From positions 1-64,000 of the IMG/VR virus record IMGVR_UViG_3300032236_000404: a DNA stretch of 64,000 nt; one strand, given 5' to 3'. The first letter of the stretch is position 1, and every line of letters begins with the position of its first letter. Position numbers and translations under genes: made by a program. Positions 58,860 through 64,000 of the stretch are shown in pieces. Under the pieces are notes generated by a model. The model was not told where the DNA came from. It saw only the letters and a list, made by a program, of their open reading frames with translations, and searched no databases. Origin of the DNA: a virus.

Positions 58860-59483
58860 TTAGCCGGTAGCGGCAGCAGTAGTTGCAGTAGGTCTTCCAA
58901 CAAATGTACCAACACCAGTACCAAGTGGGGTCTGGAGAGCATTATCATAACGAAGTTCCATAGTAATTGTGGCTGGTTCGTTATCTTTATAATCAAAGTT
59001 GTTATAGTTAACAGTTGAAATAAAGCAACCATACAATTCCCAAGTTTCTAAGATACTTCCGTTAATTGCACCATTGGCGCCGTCAAGTACTTCGAATCTT
59101 GTAATAAACTTGTAGTCAATGCCAGCAAATGCGCTTGCCTGTTCAGCAAAGTCGAACTGCTTCTGGATCTGCTCGCCAATTAGAAGTGAAACTGAACCGT
59201 TTACATCATCACGAAGATTTAATGTTACAGGTTGCCATTCTGGCTTACCCTGTAGATACATCTTGCTGTTATAAACATCAAGTGTAATTGGGTTGAAGTT
59301 TAAGTTTGGACGAGTGAAGTCCATCACTTGCTTTGATAGCTCCGAAGTTGGATTTGAAACGCCAAAGTTAATGAAAGTAACTCTAAAGCGATATTTCAAC
59401 TTAGGCATCAATAAGCCTTGAGTATTATTACCTGTGTCCCCATCTAGTGGGACTGTCATTTTTAATAAAGATGCAACAGCCAT
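58860..59483 (-). CDS. 19: Tail tube subunit gp19
   Basis: 207 aa (T4 163). Landmarks are LMPKLKYRFRVTFINFG, LSKQVMDFTRPNLNFNPI, GKPEWQPVTLNLRDDVNGS and TWELYGCFISTVNYNNFDY, then ATITMELRYDNA. This is the beta-sandwich tube fold of T4-like phages; it stacks in hexamers inside the sheath. A perfect TATAAATA promoter and AGGAGATAA binding site fit a very abundant late product. Confidence 0.93.
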   Translation of the reverse strand: MAVASLLKMTVPLDGDTGNNTQGLLMPKLKYRFRVTFINFGVSNPTSELSKQVMDFTRPNLNFNPITLDVYNSKMYLQGKPEWQPVTLNLRDDVNGSVSLLIGEQIQKQFDFAEQASAFAGIDYKFITRFEVLDGANGAINGSILETWELYGCFISTVNYNNFDYKDNEPATITMELRYDNALQTPLGTGVGTFVGRPTATTAAATG

Positions 59484-59502
59484 CGTTATCTCCTGTTATA
59501 AT

Positions 59503-59510
59503 TATTTATA
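59503..59510 (-). promoter_or_regulatory. Late promoter TATAAATA of gp19
   Basis: GACTATAAATAATTATAAC, 20 nt before the ATG, is an exact match to the T4 late -10-type box. No -35 box is present. Confidence 0.75.
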
Positions 59511-59531
59511 GTCTTTGACGAATATTTTTTC

Positions 59532-59576
59532 GGGGCCTGTCATGAATAGAGGCCCCGGAGGGCCTCTATTTTATTT
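59532..59576 (-). other. Nested GC-rich hairpins between sheath and tube genes
   Basis: AATAGAGGCCC/GGGCCTCTATT forms an 11-bp stem with a tetraloop-size turn. The distal GGGGCC (59532-59537) can alternatively pair with GGCCCC (59551-59556). A U-rich tail follows only on the plus side (TTTTATTTTT). In the sense direction it may limit read-through or protect mRNA ends between the sheath and tube genes. Confidence 0.6.
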
Positions 59577-59580
59577 TTAA

Positions 59581-62500
59581 TTAACCAGTTGGTAATGTTG
59601 GAGCAAGATTACCATTTCTTAACTGACCAGTTGCCTTAACTCTAACAGGGATATAAATGAACTCAACTGCCTTAGTAGGCTCAAGTGCAATATCAATGTG
59701 TAGTTCGTTGCGATCAATCTGAGAGTCTGAATTATTTGTTCTATCACAAATTACCAAGTAATCATATACACCACGACGACTTGAAACATCATTCATTAAT
59801 GAGTCGCAAATTGCCTTTGCTGTATCTCTTGTTAACTTGTCGTTTGGTTCGAAAACCAATGGACGAACAATCTGTTCTAGTCTACCACGTAGATAAGCAA
59901 CTAGGCGTGCAACATTAATACGATCAAGTGCTGTAGGATCAGCCTGACGTGTATGGTTGCCGTAGTTTAGATAACCAATCTGTGGGAAGTAAGTTACAGG
60001 GTTTACACGATTTGTATATAGAAGATCACGCATTCCTTGTGGAGTACCAGTCTTAACAAATGCATTGCCGTTCATGCGATCAACATAACCAATTGCAATT
60101 GCATCAACTACACCTCTCTTACTACCTGCAGGAGCAAACCATACTTCACTATTTTGATCACTGCGGATCATTGTGCGAAGTATTAGAGCACTCATTGGAA
60201 CTACTACAGAACCTACACCATCAAGTGCATTAACTGTTGCAGCGCCTGGATAGAACACAGCAGTATAAGAATCAGTGAATGTTAATCCGTCCTCACCTGT
60301 TGTTCCTGAACCAAGTGCGTCAATTAGGTAGTTTTCAACAGTTGTTGTATCTGCAGAAAGTCCCATTGGAACTTCACCAATTACGAAACCTGTATTTCTA
60401 CGATTGTCGTTTAGTTCCTTCAAGTTAAGTAGCATTTCTGTATAACCTGGAGCACATAGTAGGTTAAATGGTCTTGCATCTTCAAGCAATTCAACACTAT
60501 TATCTACTGCTTCTTTCATTGCACTAACAACAACATTTCTTACAGCCTTACGGCCAAAGAATGGAACATTGTTGTAGTTTGCACCACTGTAACTCTGCCA
60601 AGTTGCTGCAACTGCGGGAAGAGAAACATTTGGGAAATCAGCAACAGTAAAGTAAGTCTTTACATACTTCTTAACATTAAATGTGCTGCGACGTGTATTG
60701 AATAGCAAGCAACCATTTGGATATAGACGTGGATCAGGAGCATCTAGATCAGTATAGTCGCTTAGTAACAAACTACTAATTGCAGGAACTACATCTAAGA
60801 ATATGTCTGAAGAACCGTCTGTATCCCAACGAGCATCACCAAACAATATACCATTTTCATCTGATGATGTGGTATTGTCAATTCTTACCCATTGGTCAGT
60901 GCCCTGTAGACTTTCCCAACGCCAAATCATTGGATAGTTTTCTAAGTCACTAGTATCAATCCAAATGTCACCATAAACCAATGCTGCACCACCTGCACCT
61001 GATTCAGATACTTGTTGCTGTGTTGGCTTGCTTGGACTAAAAATAGGGCCAAGTGGGTCAGTGTTAGTTAAGTTATAACCACGTGCATCAACTGGTACGT
61101 TTCTATAACCTCTCCACTCATTGTTGACGTTAATCATAATGTCGGCTTCAACATGATTTGGATACCAAAGCACACCATCTGCTGGAACTGCTGTTGGCTC
61201 ATAATTCTGTTGAATAATCTCACCTGCCATCAAATCTATCCAATTACTGATAATCAATTCAGTAGTTGTGCCGTTGCGTACCTGAGATAGTTCAGTTGTA
61301 ATACCCATGGCAGTTAGTGGATCATTAGTTACTTTGCTGACAATAATTACACCGCCTGCATTGTGAGTTAATGTTAACTTGCCAGTAGCAGTAACATTTG
61401 CAGTTACTAAACCTAGTAGTCCTGGTACAGCATTAATTTCGTGAGAAACACCTGCTACAGTAACTGGAGAACCATTCTGTCCAACTGCAATAGTAACTGA
61501 TGGAGTTAGATTAGTTGAACCAATCTGACTTGCACGGATACTAAAACTATCACCAGAAGTTAATGTTGGATTAGCAACAGTACCTGTGATTGTTGTAGGA
61601 CCAGTTGAATTGCGGATCATTACCTTGTAAGTTACTTTGCCTCTATTGATTATACCATTAGCAATATCAGTTGTTAGACCATCTACACCAAACTGTGTAT
61701 ATAGGCTATTCTTAGCAAGACCTAAACCACCTCTAGTTGGGTCAAGACTTGCAAGTGCTTCCCAATCGTTAGCATAAAGTAGATTTGGAACTAGGTCCCA
61801 TGAACTTGTTACTGCATTACGACGATATGTTGCAATGTTTGCGCCGTAGTTGTAATTAGTAGTCTTAATCCAAATTGAACCTGATGGACGAGGAATGTCA
61901 TTAAAGCTCTTCCACTGTGGAACTGTGCTGTGCTTGCTAAACTGAACAGTTGGGCCTGCATACGTCATTGCATCAATACCTAGTCTTGCTAAGATACCAG
62001 GAGTACCTGCGCCTGCTACAATATGCATTCTGCCGTCAACAGTTGTATTATCACTCTTTGCTAAATCAGTTGCAAAGATTGCTAATTGCTGTGTTGATGG
62101 AAGAATTGCAGCAGTAACACCAGGAATATTAAGAGTATTAATATCACTTGCTAGTGAAATATCAGTTGATCCGCTTGCTGTAACAGTGCGACCATTGATA
62201 ACAATAGTATCACCTGGAGTGATATTAGTTACTAGTGCATTTGATGCTACAACTGCTGGGTTTGATGTATACCAAGAAACAGTATTACCAGGACGTACAA
62301 TATGATCGCCTACCTGTACCCAGTCACCGTTGTATGCTTTATAGTAAAGAGGATTGGTGCTTAATGTTCCAACAATAACATAATCACCCAAGTTACCATA
62401 TGCTCTTCTTGGACGACCAACGCCAGGAACAACTTCTGTTGCTTCATCAGTGATATAAGATACTGTCTTTTGAACAAACTTCTCTGAACTTGCGTCCCAC

Positions 62501-62946
62501 TCAAATACGCCCCAACGGCTAATTGCAGCGTCTAGCCATAGTGTGCCGCCTGCTGCTGAAGTAGTTGGACGAGTTGCACTGGGCTGAAGTTGATTTAAAT
62601 CAACATCTGCACGAATAACATATGCACTACTAATAGTACCTAAGATATTATGAGCAGCCCATAAACCGTATTCACTACGCTCATCGCCATATAGTCTATT
62701 TCCGCTAGAATTAGTTGGGAAAATTGGAAGACCAAAGAGGTTAACAAGTGAACGCTGGTCACTTACGTTGTAAACTTTGCCTGCATTGGCCTTTGTAGTA
62801 CCATCTGCTACTGTACCAGCAGCATTTAACTTGTCTTGCGCTGTTGCCATTACAATTAGGGGAACTGTGCCGACAGCAGTGGGAGCATAATTACTCTCAT
62901 CAATAACTGTAACTTGCACACCTGGAGAAACTAAACTGTTTGCCAT
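59581..62946 (-). CDS. 18: Tail sheath protein gp18, enlarged
   Basis: 1121 aa against 659 in T4. N-terminus (SPGVQVTVIDESNYAP) and C-terminal half (about 795-1121: DRRNTGFV-like DNRRNTGFVIG, GSKRGVVDAIAIGYVDRMNG, NVARLVAYLRGRLEQIV, EFIYIPVRVKATGQL) are canonical sheath. Between about 130 and 700 there are additional beta modules: two related domains (about 236-327 and 451-552). There are also four copies of a G-x-(L/I)-W...W strand motif (about 134, 356, 591 and 659). The core contracts for injection; the extra domains should project from the tail surface. A weak late-like CTAAATAT is upstream. Confidence 0.93.
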   Translation of the reverse strand: MANSLVSPGVQVTVIDESNYAPTAVGTVPLIVMATAQDKLNAAGTVADGTTKANAGKVYNVSDQRSLVNLFGLPIFPTNSSGNRLYGDERSEYGLWAAHNILGTISSAYVIRADVDLNQLQPSATRPTTSAAGGTLWLDAAISRWGVFEWDASSEKFVQKTVSYITDEATEVVPGVGRPRRAYGNLGDYVIVGTLSTNPLYYKAYNGDWVQVGDHIVRPGNTVSWYTSNPAVVASNALVTNITPGDTIVINGRTVTASGSTDISLASDINTLNIPGVTAAILPSTQQLAIFATDLAKSDNTTVDGRMHIVAGAGTPGILARLGIDAMTYAGPTVQFSKHSTVPQWKSFNDIPRPSGSIWIKTTNYNYGANIATYRRNAVTSSWDLVPNLLYANDWEALASLDPTRGGLGLAKNSLYTQFGVDGLTTDIANGIINRGKVTYKVMIRNSTGPTTITGTVANPTLTSGDSFSIRASQIGSTNLTPSVTIAVGQNGSPVTVAGVSHEINAVPGLLGLVTANVTATGKLTLTHNAGGVIIVSKVTNDPLTAMGITTELSQVRNGTTTELIISNWIDLMAGEIIQQNYEPTAVPADGVLWYPNHVEADIMINVNNEWRGYRNVPVDARGYNLTNTDPLGPIFSPSKPTQQQVSESGAGGAALVYGDIWIDTSDLENYPMIWRWESLQGTDQWVRIDNTTSSDENGILFGDARWDTDGSSDIFLDVVPAISSLLLSDYTDLDAPDPRLYPNGCLLFNTRRSTFNVKKYVKTYFTVADFPNVSLPAVAATWQSYSGANYNNVPFFGRKAVRNVVVSAMKEAVDNSVELLEDARPFNLLCAPGYTEMLLNLKELNDNRRNTGFVIGEVPMGLSADTTTVENYLIDALGSGTTGEDGLTFTDSYTAVFYPGAATVNALDGVGSVVVPMSALILRTMIRSDQNSEVWFAPAGSKRGVVDAIAIGYVDRMNGNAFVKTGTPQGMRDLLYTNRVNPVTYFPQIGYLNYGNHTRQADPTALDRINVARLVAYLRGRLEQIVRPLVFEPNDKLTRDTAKAICDSLMNDVSSRRGVYDYLVICDRTNNSDSQIDRNELHIDIALEPTKAVEFIYIPVRVKATGQLRNGNLAPTLPTG

Positions 62947-63017
62947 ATTATGATATCCTTTTAGTAGGTTATCAATATTTAGCGGTTTGCTCTAAAACCA
63001 GGGTGTTTGAACAGGTT

Positions 63018-63629
63018 CTATTGGGATATAATAGCAGAAATCTTTTGTCTTAAATTATCAAGTGTACTGGTATTTTGAATAATATGATTGCGTTTTACTA
63101 AGCGCCACTCCCATTCACTACTATGAATTTCAGGATGATAGATATCCATATGTCGTTTAAGATCAGCATAATCTTCAAACTTAGTGCTGTACCAATCAGG
63201 CAACGGCGGTCGTTGAACTTCCCAAATCTGTCCCTGCTGACTTAGTATTACATCAACTTCGTTGGAAAATCTAACGTCACTGATAACATAATTCTTATTG
63301 GGATCATTTAACTTTTTCATCAAGCTATGAACCCATATATTCTTATGAAAGTGATTACGCATAACTTCAGTACCAATATGCTGTAATACCCAGCGAGGGG
63401 TAACAGGATGCTGCATAACATTAGACCAGTATTCGTCTACTTGTTCTCTCCAACGACGGCTTTCTTCTGTATCGCCTTGCAAGAGTTGTCTATCCCAACC
63501 AAATATAGCCGACACAGCGTCTTTAAGACTGTCAGCAAATGACACCTTAATGAAGCCATAATCTTCCACGAGAATGTTGGCAATTGTGCTCTTGCCACTG
63601 TTGATTAGTCCAATAATTCCTACTATCAT
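63018..63629 (-). CDS. 1: Deoxynucleoside monophosphate kinase gp1
   Basis: 203 aa (T4 gp1 241). P-loop G-L-I-N-S-G-K-S-T at residues 7-15. KVSFADSLKDAVSAIFGWDRQLLQG is the family's hallmark after the P-loop, and ISDVRFSNEVDVI is a Walker-B-like strand. WRLVKRNHIIQ closes the core. It phosphorylates dNMPs for DNA synthesis and supplies dNDPs with the reductase genes at 10-14 kb. It has its own TTGACG-N17-TATACT promoter. Confidence 0.9.
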   Translation of the reverse strand: MIVGIIGLINSGKSTIANILVEDYGFIKVSFADSLKDAVSAIFGWDRQLLQGDTEESRRWREQVDEYWSNVMQHPVTPRWVLQHIGTEVMRNHFHKNIWVHSLMKKLNDPNKNYVISDVRFSNEVDVILSQQGQIWEVQRPPLPDWYSTKFEDYADLKRHMDIYHPEIHSSEWEWRLVKRNHIIQNTSTLDNLRQKISAIISQ

Positions 63630-63635
63630 ACATCA

Positions 63636-63664
63636 AGTATAGCAGGAAATAATAACAACGTCAA
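63636..63664 (-). promoter_or_regulatory. sigma70-type promoter of the dNMP kinase gene
   Basis: TTGACG (63659-63664), 17-nt spacer, TATACT (63636-63641), overlapping the stop of the upstream structural gene. Confidence 0.65.
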
Positions 63665-64000
63665 CCAATAACAAACCATGCAGGAGTCTCACCTGTCATA
63701 CTATTGTTAATTTCAAGTTCTAATTTTTCAATCATTGCTTGACTATCAGTTAATAATTGACTGCCATTTAATGTAGTACCACCTTGTGGGCCAACAATGC
63801 TACTAAACTTGCCACGTCCTTGCCCAAGCATACGCATACAAAGAGCAAGTGTATAATCTTTGATCCATGGTTGGCTATATGTGTCACTGACAATAGTAAG
63901 ATCAGGCTTATAATTTTCAGTCCAAAGTAGAATAGTTTCTTTGTCTGCTCTTGGACGACGCATAATAGTTAACTGCTTAGTAACTGTATTGAATTGAAAG
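63661..64000 (-). CDS. C-terminal part of a structural protein, probably neck (gp13/gp14-like)
   Basis: The reading frame has no stop up to the right edge, so the ATG at 63961-63963 (MRRPRADKE) is likely internal. The visible about 112 residues include PWIKDYTLALCMRMLGQGRGKFSSI, split by a Gly, then GPQGGTTLNGSQLL, a helix with EKLELEINN, and the end PAWFVIG. This helical ending with a G-G-x-x-L-N-G turn is what I associate with neck proteins of marine T4-like phages. The number (gp13 or gp14) cannot be settled. Confidence 0.6.
   Translation of the reverse strand, partial: FQFNTVTKQLTIMRRPRADKETILLWTENYKPDLTIVSDTYSQPWIKDYTLALCMRMLGQGRGKFSSIVGPQGGTTLNGSQLLTDSQAMIEKLELEINNSMTGETPAWFVIG

Noticed and set aside
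1-64000. Integrated prophage
   Set aside because: No integrase, excisionase, repressor, attachment repeats or host genes are seen. The gene set is that of a virulent T4-like phage.

Overview
The window is a stretch of an A+T-rich genome of a large T4-like tailed phage (myovirus). It carries T4 homologues for head, tail and DNA packaging: gp18 sheath, gp19 tube, gp4, gp16, gp17, gp1, a gp5.4-type PAAR spike tip and a probable gp13/gp14-type neck fragment. It also carries the T4 replication/recombination set: gp41, gp61, a probable gp62, gp32, UvsX, probable UvsY and UvsW. Nucleotide metabolism is covered by NrdA, NrdB, glutaredoxin, dCMP deaminase and dNMP kinase. Two features point to an alphaproteobacterial host: a circularly permuted two-piece tmRNA gene, and an outer-membrane beta-barrel of the Omp25/Omp31 type. 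That host call is inference.

Layout by position. 0-4.4 kb: a coiled-coil membrane protein, dCMP deaminase, two exported peptidoglycan hydrolases and the permuted tmRNA. 4.4-10 kb: spike and baseplate proteins. 10-14 kb: glutaredoxin, NrdB, NrdA. 14-18 kb: a tailspike with 14 propeller repeats and a pectate-lyase-like helix. 18-24.7 kb: a RecB-like nuclease, an Alt-like internal protein, candidate internal head proteins and two strong monocistronic structural cassettes. 24.7-35.3 kb: gp41, gp61, a miniature DnaE-like protein, two radical SAM proteins, probable gp62, an SGNH-like protein and UvsW. 35-38.6 kb: small, probably early genes behind near-identical sigma70-type promoters, plus an AAA+ ATPase. 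38.6-43.3 kb: a glycine-rich adhesin, tRNA-Ala, the outer-membrane protein and surface-glycan type enzymes. 43.3-46 kb: UvsY, UvsX, gp32. 46-57 kb: head-associated proteins, an Ntn-hydrolase, gp17, an HNH nuclease, a serine hydrolase, gp16 and gp4. 57-64 kb: tube-like protein, gp19, gp18, gp1 and the truncated neck gene.

Nearly all genes lie on the minus strand in tightly spaced, often 1-4 nt overlapping operons. The few plus-strand genes are two of unknown cellular role (radical SAM, Ntn-hydrolase), an adhesin, an epimerase, an HNH nuclease and one conserved unknown. Two promoter classes are visible: host-like TTGAC(A/G)-N16/17-TATTAT, and T4-late-like (T/C/A)ATAAATA. At the tmRNA and gp32 genes the two are fused, the -10 box being part of TATAAATA.

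The points most worth following are the phage-borne permuted tmRNA, the 190-residue DnaE-like protein that keeps the catalytic Asp motifs and little else, the set of proteins whose N-termini look like T4 capsid-targeting sequences, the two radical SAM proteins and the phage-encoded porin-like protein. All assignments come from reading motifs by eye; no database search was run.
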